In this document: one piece after another, positions 48,808 to 57,247 of the stretch
How positions within the stretch are numbered: position 1 is the first letter of the stretch
Layout of the letters: each line of letters opens with the position of its first letter
Origin: Maricaulis maris MCS10
Lineage (GTDB): Bacteria; Pseudomonadota; Alphaproteobacteria; Caulobacterales; Maricaulaceae
Reading direction: 5' to 3'
DNA: 64,000 bases
Assembly: GCF_000014745.1 (NCBI RefSeq)
Contig: NC_008347.1
Span: forward strand, 2,868,001-2,932,000
Translations under genes and position numbers: made by a program
The notes under the pieces: generated by a model
What the model was told of the DNA's origin: nothing
The model's database searches: none
The model's input: only the letters and a program-made list of their open reading frames with translations

Positions 48808-50433
48808 ATGGATATTGAAGCTCTTATCTCGCTGGCACTCTACTTCATCCTGATGATGGCGATCGGGCTCTATGCCTATCGCAAGTCCACGGATGACGTG
48901 TCCGGCTACATGCTGGGCGGACGCCAGCTGCACCCAGCGGTGGCGGCCCTGTCGGCCGGCGCGTCCGACATGTCGGGCTGGATGCTGATGGGCCTGCCGG
49001 GTGCGATCCTGCTGACCGGCATGTCGGAAAGCTGGATTGCCATCGGCCTGATGATCGGCGCCTATTTCAACTACAAGCTCGTGGCCCCGCGGCTGCGCGT
49101 CTATACCGAGGTGGCCGACGACGCGATCACGATCCCGGACTATTTCGAGAAGCGTTTCGCCGACAATTCGCGGCTTCTTCGCGTGATCTCGGCCATCGTC
49201 ATCGTGTTGTTTTTCACCATTTATACGTCAGCCGGCGTGGTTGCGGGCGGCAAGCTGTTCGAGGCCTCCTTCGGTCTCAACTACCAGATCGGCCTGTTCG
49301 TCACCGCCGGAGTGGTCGTGGCCTATACATTGTTCGGTGGTTTCCTCGCGGTCAGCCTGACCGACTTCGTGCAGGGCGTCATCATGTTCCTGGCGCTGGT
49401 ACTGGTGCCGGTGGTGACCATCATGCAGCTGGGCGGTTTCGGCCCCACGATCGACGCGCTGAGCACGTTGAGCGTCGATGTTGGTGGCTGGGACAAACCC
49501 TATCTGTCGATGATCCCGCAAGAGAGCCTCGGCCTCGCGGTCATCGGCATCATTTCGACCATGGCCTGGGGCCTGGGCTATTTCGGCCAGCCGCACATCA
49601 TCGTGCGCTTCATGGCCGTGAAGTCGCTCAAGGACGTCAAGGTCATGCGCCGGATCGGCATGAGCTGGATGCTGATCACCGTGGTCGGCGCCCTGCTGAC
49701 CGGGGCCGCCGGCCTCGCCTATGTGAAGAGCCAGGGCATCCAGACCGCGGACGGGCTCAATGTTGCCCGGGTCGTGGAAGCGCCTGGCGATGCGACCACC
49801 ACGATGGGGGATCTGGAAAACATCGACACAACCGGCGCCTTTGCTGACGGCGATGTGGTGCTCGGCGACCAGGAAACCATCTTCATCCTGCTCTCCCAGG
49901 TCATTTTCCACCCCTATATCGCCGGCTTCCTCCTGGCCGCCATCCTGGCCGCGATCATGAGTACGATCTCGTCCCAGCTCCTGGTCTCATCAAGTTCGCT
50001 GACCGAGGACTTTTACAAGGTCTTCCTGCGACGCGGTGCCAGCCAGAAAGAGCTGGTTCTGGTCGGACGCCTGTCGGTGCTGGCGGTATCGCTGGTGGCG
50101 ATAGGACTGGCCTTCAATCCGGACAGCAACATACTTGGCCTCGTATCCAACGCCTGGGCCGGCTTTGGTGCCGCCTTCGGACCGGTCATCCTGGTCAGCC
50201 TGTTCTGGCGCGGCATGACCCGCCTGGGTGCCATCGCCGGCATGATTGCCGGTGCGGTCACTGTGCTGGTGTGGATTTACGGCCTGCAGCTGTCGGGCGT
50301 TATGTATGAAATCGTGCCAGGCTTCATTGCCTGCCTGGTGACGCTCTACATCGTCTCCAAGGCAACCGCCAAACCGGGACCGGAGGTCACCGACTATTTC
50401 GACGAGATGCACACGCGCGTCAAAGCCGGATAG
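48808..50433 (+). CDS. putP: Sodium/proline symporter
   Basis: PutP imports proline with Na+ (SSS family). The 541-residue product has the usual thirteen-helix profile. Motifs are GASDMSGWMLMGLPGAI (helix 2, sodium and proline contacts), TDFVQGVIMFLALVLVP, and SQLLVSSSSLTEDFYKVFLRRGASQKELVLVGR, which match E. coli PutP closely. A loop at about residues 305-345 (GIQTADGLNV...FADGDVVLGDQET) is longer than in E. coli PutP by about three dozen residues. It follows proA by 84 bp, so uptake and synthesis of proline may share regulation, for example in osmotic stress. Confidence 0.93.
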   Translation: MDIEALISLALYFILMMAIGLYAYRKSTDDVSGYMLGGRQLHPAVAALSAGASDMSGWMLMGLPGAILLTGMSESWIAIGLMIGAYFNYKLVAPRLRVYTEVADDAITIPDYFEKRFADNSRLLRVISAIVIVLFFTIYTSAGVVAGGKLFEASFGLNYQIGLFVTAGVVVAYTLFGGFLAVSLTDFVQGVIMFLALVLVPVVTIMQLGGFGPTIDALSTLSVDVGGWDKPYLSMIPQESLGLAVIGIISTMAWGLGYFGQPHIIVRFMAVKSLKDVKVMRRIGMSWMLITVVGALLTGAAGLAYVKSQGIQTADGLNVARVVEAPGDATTTMGDLENIDTTGAFADGDVVLGDQETIFILLSQVIFHPYIAGFLLAAILAAIMSTISSQLLVSSSSLTEDFYKVFLRRGASQKELVLVGRLSVLAVSLVAIGLAFNPDSNILGLVSNAWAGFGAAFGPVILVSLFWRGMTRLGAIAGMIAGAVTVLVWIYGLQLSGVMYEIVPGFIACLVTLYIVSKATAKPGPEVTDYFDEMHTRVKAG

Positions 50434-50456
50434 TCGCGGTTCCTGCCGGACAAAAG

Positions 50457-50488
50457 AAAGCGGCGGCCCATCGGGTCGCCGCTTTTTT
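50457..50488 (+). terminator. Intrinsic terminator after putP
   Basis: The stem AAAGCGGCGGCCC/GGGTCGCCGCTTT (one G-T mismatch) with a 3-nt loop is followed by a run of T's; it lies 24 bp after the putP stop. It should terminate the proC-proA-putP transcript and stands before the convergent eda gene. Confidence 0.85.
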
Positions 50489-50513
50489 CTTGCCTTGAGA
50501 CAGGGCTGGAGGA

Positions 50514-51143
50514 TCAGGTCTTCATTGCCGCGGCCGCAGCAGCATTCGCCGTGATCGTATCCCAGTCGCCCGCATCGATCATCGCGCCGGTGGCAATCCA
50601 CGACCCGCCGACACAGACAACATTCGGCAGCGCCAGATAGTCCGGCGCCATCTCGCGGGTAATCGATCCGGTCGGGCAGAAGCGGATGTCCGGCAAGGGA
50701 CCGGCGATGGATTTGAGATAAGGGCGACCACCAGCCTGTTCGGCCGGGAAGAATTTCAGGACCTCGAACCCGGCCTCGACCGCGCTCATCGCTTCACCGG
50801 CCGTGGCGACGCCCGGCAGGACCGGAATGCCCGACGCCAGCAGTGCCGGGACAAGCTGTGGCGACAGGCCCGGAGACACCAGGAAATCGGCGCCAGCGGC
50901 CATGCTGTCGGCGACCTGCTCGGGCGTTCGGATGGTGCCCATGCCGATGATCATGTCCGGCTCGGCTGCCTTCATGGCCGACAATACGTCGAGCGCTGCC
51001 GGCGTCCGCATGGTCATTTCCACCACGCTCAGCCCGCCCGCCTTGAGGGCACGGGCCAGCGGGGCGGCCTTGGCGACATCGCTGACGGTCAGCACCGGAA
51101 TGACGCTGGCGGCACGGACGAGAGTTTCAAGCGTGATGGTCAT
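50514..51143 (-). CDS. eda: KDPG aldolase (2-keto-3-deoxy-6-phosphogluconate aldolase)
   Basis: Eda cleaves KDPG to pyruvate and glyceraldehyde 3-phosphate, the last dedicated step of the Entner-Doudoroff pathway. The 209-residue product matches the family: E42 in VVEMTMRTP, the Schiff-base lysine K130 in EVLKFFPAEQAGG, GATDFLVSPG-like GADFLVSPGLSP and GSITREMAPDYLAL. The start at 51143 overlaps the glk stop by 4 bp (ATGA), so it is coupled to glk. Its partner enzyme Edd is 43 kb away at 3152, but both loci share the ATGTTACCCCTAACAT operator. Confidence 0.97.
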   Translation of the reverse strand: MTITLETLVRAASVIPVLTVSDVAKAAPLARALKAGGLSVVEMTMRTPAALDVLSAMKAAEPDMIIGMGTIRTPEQVADSMAAGADFLVSPGLSPQLVPALLASGIPVLPGVATAGEAMSAVEAGFEVLKFFPAEQAGGRPYLKSIAGPLPDIRFCPTGSITREMAPDYLALPNVVCVGGSWIATGAMIDAGDWDTITANAAAAAAMKT

Positions 51144-52120
51144 GAGTGGAGATTGCCCTGTTCTGCCAGTGCCGCCGCGCCGCGCAAGGCCGCGCCGTCA
51201 GACTGGATTAGCCGGATCGGAATATCGGAAACATAGCGCGTCATCGGGCCTCGGCCCAGAAAGCGCGACTTGAAGGCGCTCGCCTCAAGCAGGGTCCGGA
51301 TACGCGGAAGAATGCCGCCGCCCAGATAAATCCCTGCCCGCGCGCCGGTCAGCACGGCCACATCGCCGGCATATCCGCCCAGCGCGGCACAGAAGAATTC
51401 GACCACCCTGGCACCGGTTGACGCCGGATCAGCCAGGGCTTCGCGGGTGATGTCCTCGGGACGGTGGCCAGGCCAGGTATCGCCCTCGATCTGGCACAGG
51501 GCACGATGGATATTGACCAGGCCGCGCCCCGACAGGATGCGCTCCCAGGAGACAAAACCATATTCGCGGGCCAGGACACGGCCGACCTCGATCTCGATAT
51601 CGGTACGCGGCGCAAATCCGGCATGGCCGCCCTCGGTTGCGACGACCTTCACCGAATCTCCGTCCGGCACCAGCAAGCCAAGGCCGAGCCCTGTTCCCGG
51701 TCCCAAAACTGCCACCGGCGTGCCCGCGACCGGTCGCCCGTCCGATATCTCGACTATGTCGACACTTGGTGTGAGCGGTGCGCCGCGCGCCTGGGCCTCG
51801 AAGTCATTGACTGCCATCAAGGTGTCCATGCCCAGCTCACCGCCCAGCTCGTCCGGACGGAAGCTCCAGGTCGCATTGGTCAGCTGCACCCTGCCGGCGC
51901 GGATTGGCGAGGCGACAGCGAAACAGGCCCTGCCCGGCCGATCCCCCTCGCAACTCTCCAGATAGGCCATGGCCGCATCGCGGAGATGTTCGAAATCTTC
52001 ATTCTTCAGTCGGCGCACCTGATCGAGATCAAAGCCGCGCGAGACACTGCCCCGCGCGATGGCGAAACGGGCATTCGTGCCGCCAATATCGGCGACCAGA
52101 TAGCTCGGTTCATTGCTCAT
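51140..52120 (-). CDS. glk: Glucokinase
   Basis: Glk phosphorylates glucose with ATP and so provides glucose 6-phosphate to Zwf. The 326-residue product belongs to the Glk family of ROK/hexokinase-fold kinases, with the phosphate-binding loop VADIGGTNARFAI at about residues 8-20, VLGPGTGLGLGLLVPDG and GGILPRIRTLLEASAFKSRF. The start at 52120 (MSNEPSYLV) is the first ATG; the gene overlaps eda by 4 bp. The palindrome at 52217-52232 lies 96 bp upstream. Glucose is presumably taken up without a PTS, because a free-sugar kinase is present. Confidence 0.96.
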   Translation of the reverse strand: MSNEPSYLVADIGGTNARFAIARGSVSRGFDLDQVRRLKNEDFEHLRDAAMAYLESCEGDRPGRACFAVASPIRAGRVQLTNATWSFRPDELGGELGMDTLMAVNDFEAQARGAPLTPSVDIVEISDGRPVAGTPVAVLGPGTGLGLGLLVPDGDSVKVVATEGGHAGFAPRTDIEIEVGRVLAREYGFVSWERILSGRGLVNIHRALCQIEGDTWPGHRPEDITREALADPASTGARVVEFFCAALGGYAGDVAVLTGARAGIYLGGGILPRIRTLLEASAFKSRFLGRGPMTRYVSDIPIRLIQSDGAALRGAAALAEQGNLHS

Positions 52121-52216
52121 GGCCGGTTAAACCCGCTCCCGGATAGATCAGTCCGTCGGCCATCCGCGTCGAAGGTGCTCGGGAAGGCTCGTCTACAGCC
52201 TGACTCTATACGCCAA

Positions 52217-52232
52217 ATGTTACCCCTAACAT
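52217..52232. promoter_or_regulatory. Entner-Doudoroff operator copy 2 (upstream of glk-eda)
   Basis: An identical copy of ATGTTACCCCTAACAT, as found upstream of zwf at 7275-7290. It lies 96 bp before the glk start and 92 bp before the divergent SDR gene, so it can act on both. A GntR/LacI-type repressor is inferred from its layout. Confidence 0.8.
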
Positions 52233-52324
52233 AGTCTTTGATTTCAGCCATGTCCGGACCACGCCTTTTCACCGGCGACGGAACAGTCCAGACAGTCGGG
52301 GAACACGCGCTACGGAGACCCGCC

Positions 52325-53086
52325 ATGACCGACCTGACCGGTAAAACCATCGCCATCACCGGCGCATCCAGCGGACTGGGCCAGCACTTCGCCCGACTCC
52401 TTGCCGCACGCGGCGCCAGACTGGCCCTGATGGCCCGGCGTACCGACCGGCTGGACGCCGAAGTCGAGGCCATACGCGGCGCCGGCGGTGAGGCCGTGGC
52501 CATTGCCCTGGACGTCACGGATGCCGCGGCCATCGGCCCAGCCCTCGACCAGGCCGAAGCAGCGCTTGGCCCCCTTCAAGTGATGATCAACAATGCCGGT
52601 GTCGGTGGCGAAGGCATGGCCCTGGACATCACGCCGGAACATTTCGACCAGACCTTCGCCGTCAATACCCGTGCGGTCTATTTTGGTGCCCGTGAAGCGG
52701 CAAAGCGGATGCTGGCCTCTGGTGTTGCCGAAGCCCGCGAGGCGCGGATCATCAATATCGCCTCGATTGCCGGCCTGACTGTCCTGCCCGGCCTAACGGC
52801 CTATTGCGCGTCCAAGGCGGCGGTCATCTCGATGACCAAGGGACTGGCTCGCGAATGGGCCCGCCAGCACATCGCCGTCAATGCCATTTGCCCCGGATAC
52901 ATCGAAACCGAGATCAACGCCCACTGGTTCGCCAGCGAGGGCGGGCAGAAAGCCATTTCGCGCCTGCCCCGCAAACGCCTGATGGACATCACCGCACTGG
53001 ATGACGCCCTGCTCATGCTCGCCGGTCCGGCCGCCGGGTCGATCACCGGCACCGCCATCACCATCGATGACGGCCAGGTGCTCTAA
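52325..53086 (+). CDS. SDR-family oxidoreductase next to glk-eda
   Basis: A 253-residue classical SDR: TGASSGLGQHF cofactor loop, NNAGVGGEGMAL, and IINIASIAGLTVLPGLTAYCASKAA with the Ser-Tyr-Lys catalytic residues. It is likely NAD(P)-dependent and of FabG-like or sugar-alcohol type. Its position next to glk-eda and the shared ED operator suggest a sugar or gluconate dehydrogenase, but that is only positional. The start at 52325 (MTDLTGKT) has ACGGAGAC just upstream. Confidence 0.85.
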   Translation: MTDLTGKTIAITGASSGLGQHFARLLAARGARLALMARRTDRLDAEVEAIRGAGGEAVAIALDVTDAAAIGPALDQAEAALGPLQVMINNAGVGGEGMALDITPEHFDQTFAVNTRAVYFGAREAAKRMLASGVAEAREARIINIASIAGLTVLPGLTAYCASKAAVISMTKGLAREWARQHIAVNAICPGYIETEINAHWFASEGGQKAISRLPRKRLMDITALDDALLMLAGPAAGSITGTAITIDDGQVL

Positions 53087-53116
53087 GGCCGGCTCCAGTC
53101 CATTCCCGAAAGAAAA

Positions 53117-53147
53117 CGGAGCGGCGGGATACTGTCCCGCCGCTCCG
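53117..53147 (-). terminator. Intrinsic terminator of the MoxR operon
   Basis: A perfect 13-bp stem (CGGAGCGGCGGGA/TCCCGCCGCTCCG) with a 5-nt loop lies 33 bp after the last gene (stop at 53180). On the minus strand TTTTCTTT follows. It may also slow plus-strand transcription from the SDR gene. Confidence 0.85.
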
Positions 53148-53179
53148 CTGGTTCCTGTGTCAGATGATGCGACGCGCCG

Positions 53180-53995
53180 CTATTCGAACACGCGCAACAG
53201 ATCACCGGTCGAGCCACCTTCCTTGATCTCGCGCAGACGCGCATAGACAAGGCCCGACGCGATCAGACCGATCGGCAGGATGAAGGCCTGAACAGCAGCG
53301 CTTAACACATTGAGCCACCAGGGAATGCTTGTCGCGATGGCCGCGCTGTCGGGATTCCCGGACGCGATGGCACCAATATCCATGACACTGGCGACGACGA
53401 CACCGGTATAAATGAGCGAGATGATCCAGTTGATGACGATCAGGATCAGGACGATGCCAACAATTGCCCAGCGATAGCCCTTGGTCAGGGTTTCACTGCG
53501 TCCCAATGCAGAAAATCCGGCATTCTCGAAAACGATGGCCGGGACATAGACATACAACAGGGCCATGACATAGAGGCCGGGCACGATAAGCAGCAGGAAG
53601 CCGAATGCGATCGCGATACTGGCAACAATGCCGAGAAGAATGATCGGAATCAGACCTGTGACCGCTCCGCGGATCGCTGCGCCGGCCTGGGCACCTTGCC
53701 CGCCACTCAGTGAGATCGACATGCGCACGATCACGGCCTGCAAAATGATGATCAACAACATCGAGAGAACCATCAAAAGAAGCGTCGTGCCGACATCGCC
53801 GAACGGATTGGCTGGATCGACGACCATCTCGGACCGCATCGGGGCCTCGACGAGCAGGCTGTAGAGGACGAATGGCAGGAACACGACCCCGAAAAAAAGC
53901 GGGAAGTTCTTGAAGTAAAGGCTGAACGTGCCGCCCAATATGGTGCCAATACCGAGATTGGCCTTCATCGGTGGTGTTGGATTGGTATCAGTCAT
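53180..53995 (-). CDS. YciC-like/DUF975-like multi-pass membrane protein
   Basis: A 271-residue protein with five or six strong hydrophobic segments: FPLFFGVVFLPFVLYSLLV, TLLLMVLSMLLIIILQAVIV, LIPIILLGIVASIAIAFGFL, IVGIVLILIVINWIISLIYT and others. A mid-protein arrangement ALGRSETLTKGYRWAI resembles that of the glycerophosphoryl diester phosphodiesterase membrane domain/YciC-like families, which lack a described function. The start at 53995 (MTDTNPTPP) lies behind AAGGGGGGC. It is the last gene of the seven-gene MoxR operon, 44 bp after the RDD gene, and is followed by a strong terminator. Confidence 0.65.
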   Translation of the reverse strand: MTDTNPTPPMKANLGIGTILGGTFSLYFKNFPLFFGVVFLPFVLYSLLVEAPMRSEMVVDPANPFGDVGTTLLLMVLSMLLIIILQAVIVRMSISLSGGQGAQAGAAIRGAVTGLIPIILLGIVASIAIAFGFLLLIVPGLYVMALLYVYVPAIVFENAGFSALGRSETLTKGYRWAIVGIVLILIVINWIISLIYTGVVVASVMDIGAIASGNPDSAAIATSIPWWLNVLSAAVQAFILPIGLIASGLVYARLREIKEGGSTGDLLRVFE

Positions 53996-54039
53996 GTGCC
54001 CCCCTTGTGGCGCTGCAACTGGTGTAAACTTAACTGGCT

Positions 54040-54960
54040 TCAAGACGTCTGGTCGGCATCCTCCGTGCGGTGGTGCTTGTCATCACGCACCTCGCCAAAC
54101 ACCCTCTTCTGCTCGAGAAAGGCCCGCTGAGCCGTATAAAATGCGCGAAGGAATTCCTCGGCTCGAGCCGGTGGTACCGCCTCCTCATAGCCGATCTTGC
54201 GTCGGATCTGGGCGGCGACCTGGACCAGGCTCTCGCGACGCCGCTCCTCTGAACTGGCGCTTGCCGTGTCGGCCCGCAACAGGCGCTCCAGGGTCTGCAA
54301 TTCGAAACGACCATAATGCTCCATTTGCGCGGCGGTAAAGTCGAAAGCCGCGGCCTTGGAACCACCTGACAGGTCCGGCAGCAGGACTGATCTGGGCCGT
54401 GAAGTGACATAGGTATTGGCGATCAGATCACCCAGACGCTGGCGTTTGCGATTGGTCAGTGGCACGGCGAGCACGATGATGATCCAGACCAACAGGACCA
54501 CATTCCAGAACGTGCCGAGTCCGCCCGAGGCCAGCAGAAGCGAGCCCGGCATGAAAATTTCGACCTCCTTCAAGAGGTTTCGTGCCACCACGGCGTGGGT
54601 TGTAAGGCCGCGACCATCAGCGCCCAGCACGCGCAGACCGGCGGCTCGTTTTCCAACCGTCCGCCCATTCCAGAACAGCTCGGTGAGGATGTAGTAGGGC
54701 GCCCGGATCACCAGCATCAGGATGGCTGCCAGCGAGGCAATCAAGGGCTCGAGGTTGAAAGGCAGCAAGGCCAGAAGGATCAGGACCGCGATGACCACCA
54801 CGGTGGTGATCAGGATGTCCAGCAACTGGGCCCCGAAACGGGCCGCCAGACCGGCCACCTCGAAACGGATCGGCACGCCCTCGGGCGGGACGAGATCAAA
54901 CCAGCGCCGATTGCTGTCCAGCCGCCGAGCGACCTGGGCCGGGGTTTCCTGCATCGCCAT
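54040..54960 (-). CDS. RDD-family membrane protein with cytosolic tail
   Basis: A 306-residue protein with an RDD domain in the first half (VAGLAARFGAQLLDILI, NGRTVGKRAAGLRVLGADG, RQRLGDLIANTYV) containing two or three membrane helices. A charged, helical, mostly cytosolic C-terminal region of about 120 residues follows. The family's role is not known; some RDD proteins are Na+/H+ antiporters or linked to stress. The start at 54960 (MAMQETPAQV) overlaps the SpoIIM stop by one base (TGATG). It is part of the MoxR operon. Confidence 0.85.
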   Translation of the reverse strand: MAMQETPAQVARRLDSNRRWFDLVPPEGVPIRFEVAGLAARFGAQLLDILITTVVVIAVLILLALLPFNLEPLIASLAAILMLVIRAPYYILTELFWNGRTVGKRAAGLRVLGADGRGLTTHAVVARNLLKEVEIFMPGSLLLASGGLGTFWNVVLLVWIIIVLAVPLTNRKRQRLGDLIANTYVTSRPRSVLLPDLSGGSKAAAFDFTAAQMEHYGRFELQTLERLLRADTASASSEERRRESLVQVAAQIRRKIGYEEAVPPARAEEFLRAFYTAQRAFLEQKRVFGEVRDDKHHRTEDADQTS

Positions 54961-55961
54961 CAGTGCGCTCTCCGCCCGGCCAGCATGAACCAGGCAAGCC
55001 ATAGCGCACCTATGCCCCAACCGATCATGATCCGCATGCCGGTGTCGGTGACCATCTGGCGCGCAAAACCTTCCAGCAAGCCGGCGACCAGCAACATGAG
55101 CGACGCGACCAGAGCCAGTTTGACAGCATCCTTGGACGCCGCCCGCAGCGAGTCCTTGCGGGTCAGCCCGCCCGGAAAGAGCAGGGCCAGTCCCAGGCGG
55201 AAGCCGCCGGCGGCAGCCAGTGCCAGTGCGGACATTTCGGTGACGCCATGGATCGACAGCCAGCCGAATAATTCCAGACCCAGACCGCGGTCCGCGTACA
55301 GCCCCCAGAAGGCTCCCAGGATCAGCCCGTTATAGATTGTCAGCAGCAGGCTGGGCACGCAGGCAAAGACGCCGAGTGCGAAGGAGAACAGGGCGACCCG
55401 TGTATTGTGAGAGAAGAGAAAGGCGGCGAAGGCACCTAGCTGGGCGACAAGGTTTCCATCGGTATTGAACAGGACATCGCGCAGTGCCTCGGTGCTGGCG
55501 CCCGGACCCCGATCGCCCGCCAACTCTCCTGGAACAAATGCGTAGAACCAGGCCGGGTCCTGTGCGAAAAGCATAGCCGCCACCCAGCCGCCCAAGGCTA
55601 GGGCGAGGAAAGCCATCAGGATCGACGCCCAGGAACGGCGAACGGCCGCCGAGGCGGATCCGCCAAAAAAGCGCCCGATCACACCGGACAGGCTTTCCTG
55701 CGGCGCGTAAACGGCCAGGAAGGCCCGCGCTACCAAGGCTTCCAGATAGTCCAACAGGCCGCGATCGAGGGAGATGTCCCGGGCAACGGACAGGGAGGTC
55801 GCCGCCTTGCGATAGAGGGCCGCCAACGAGCGGGACTCGTCGAAACTCAACCTGTTGCCGCCGCTGCTCTCAACGCGGGCGACCAGCCCTTCCAGGGCCA
55901 CCCAGTCGGCTTCGCGTTCACGGCGAAAACGGGTCGAGCGGATGGGTTGTGTCTCACTCAT
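54960..55961 (-). CDS. SpoIIM-family membrane protein
   Basis: A 333-residue multi-pass protein with the stage II sporulation M domain. Motifs are FSHNTRVALFSFALGVFACVPSLLLTIYNGLILGAFWG and GWLSIHGVTEMSALALAAAGGFRLGLALLFPG. The organism does not sporulate; the family in Gram-negatives commonly occurs with MoxR and DUF58 genes and has no proven role. The gene overlaps DUF58 by 4 bp and RDD by 1 bp, so translation is coupled on both sides. Confidence 0.88.
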   Translation of the reverse strand: MSETQPIRSTRFRREREADWVALEGLVARVESSGGNRLSFDESRSLAALYRKAATSLSVARDISLDRGLLDYLEALVARAFLAVYAPQESLSGVIGRFFGGSASAAVRRSWASILMAFLALALGGWVAAMLFAQDPAWFYAFVPGELAGDRGPGASTEALRDVLFNTDGNLVAQLGAFAAFLFSHNTRVALFSFALGVFACVPSLLLTIYNGLILGAFWGLYADRGLGLELFGWLSIHGVTEMSALALAAAGGFRLGLALLFPGGLTRKDSLRAASKDAVKLALVASLMLLVAGLLEGFARQMVTDTGMRIMIGWGIGALWLAWFMLAGRRAH

Positions 55962-57247
55962 GCCACTTCCCGCGCCTTGAGATCGAGATAGGTGGACACC
56001 AGCCGCGGCGTGAGCTGGTCGGGGCGCACATCAAGCACCATCACGCCCAGCTGCCCCAGTCGTTCGATGACAATGCGGCGGTCACGCAGAAGGTCCGAAG
56101 CGGACACGGCCTCGGCTGCGGCCTGCAAGGTCGACACCGGCTGGCGGGCCTGGTCTTCGGTCACCGGGTCACGCAGTGCGATGAAGATGACCAGATGCTC
56201 GCGCGACAACCGGCCCAGATGCTCGACCATCAGCTCCGATGTGGTGGTGTCGACGAAGTCGGAAAAGACAATGACAAGGCTGCGGCGTCGCATCCGCGCC
56301 TGCAGCGTGGCAAGAGCCAGGGTCGGATTGCTCTCGGCGCTCTCATAACTCAGCTCGGCCAGGGCACGGCGCAGCTTGGGGAAGATCTGGCGACCGGCCT
56401 CTGGTGGCATCCAGCTGTGCGGCCGGGCATGGAAGGTATAGAGACCGACCTGGTCGCCGCCGACCGCCGCCGCCCAGGCGGTGGCCAGCGCGGCGTTGAT
56501 GGCATGATCGATCTTGGGCAGGCCGGCGATTTCCTCACGCATCAGATAGCCATGATCGAGCGCAATGATGATGTTGTGATTGCGTTCCGCCCGGGTCTCC
56601 TTGGACAGCATGCGGCGTTGCCGCGCCGAGCGTTTCCAGTCGACACGGCGCAGGCTGTCGCCCGGCACGTATTCGCGCAACTGGTGGAATTCCGACCCCT
56701 CGCCCTCCGCGAAGGACTCCTTTTGTCCGTGCAGGCTGGTGCGCACGGCGAGGTCGATCTGACCCTGCGTCACCGGACGGATATCCGGCAGGATGGTGAC
56801 CGAGCGCCCGATTTCGGTGCTCGGGGTGAAGTCAAAAAAACCGAAGCGGGATGGCCAGTTCAGCCAGACCCGTCCCAATGCCCAGGCGCCGCGGGCGCGG
56901 CCGGTCAGGGGCAGCTCGATCACATCGTCACCTTGCACGGGTCGAGCTTCGGCCGGGCCATCGACCCCTTCCGGCCAATCGAACAGGGCGATCAGGCCGG
57001 GCGGTGCGGCTGGGTCGATGTGCAGTCGGAACCGGGCGGTTTCGCCAGCGAAAACCGTTTCCGGCCCTTCCAGTTCCAGATGTCGGCGACGGTGAACACT
57101 GCCGACCAGATCCAGAATGATGAGAGCGGCGAGCCCCATCCACGGCACGGCGAGCAGACTGCCATCGCCGGCCGCGAACGGCAGGAGCAAGGCGGTCAGG
57201 CCCAGGGCGATCAGCGCCGCCCACAGCAATCGCCGTGTCGGTCGCAT
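55958..57247 (-). CDS. DUF58 domain-containing protein (vWA-like)
   Basis: A 429-residue protein. Two membrane helices at the N-terminus (about 5-45) are followed by a DUF58 signature at about 195-230: YVPGDSLRRVDWKRSARQRR, MLSKETRAERN. A von Willebrand-like domain follows (IIIALDHGYLMREE, LVIVFSDFVDTTTSELMVEHL). DUF58 proteins are the partner of MoxR AAA+ ATPases in many bacteria. The gene overlaps MoxR by 1 bp and SpoIIM by 4 bp. Confidence 0.9.
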   Translation of the reverse strand: MRPTRRLLWAALIALGLTALLLPFAAGDGSLLAVPWMGLAALIILDLVGSVHRRRHLELEGPETVFAGETARFRLHIDPAAPPGLIALFDWPEGVDGPAEARPVQGDDVIELPLTGRARGAWALGRVWLNWPSRFGFFDFTPSTEIGRSVTILPDIRPVTQGQIDLAVRTSLHGQKESFAEGEGSEFHQLREYVPGDSLRRVDWKRSARQRRMLSKETRAERNHNIIIALDHGYLMREEIAGLPKIDHAINAALATAWAAAVGGDQVGLYTFHARPHSWMPPEAGRQIFPKLRRALAELSYESAESNPTLALATLQARMRRRSLVIVFSDFVDTTTSELMVEHLGRLSREHLVIFIALRDPVTEDQARQPVSTLQAAAEAVSASDLLRDRRIVIERLGQLGVMVLDVRPDQLTPRLVSTYLDLKAREVA

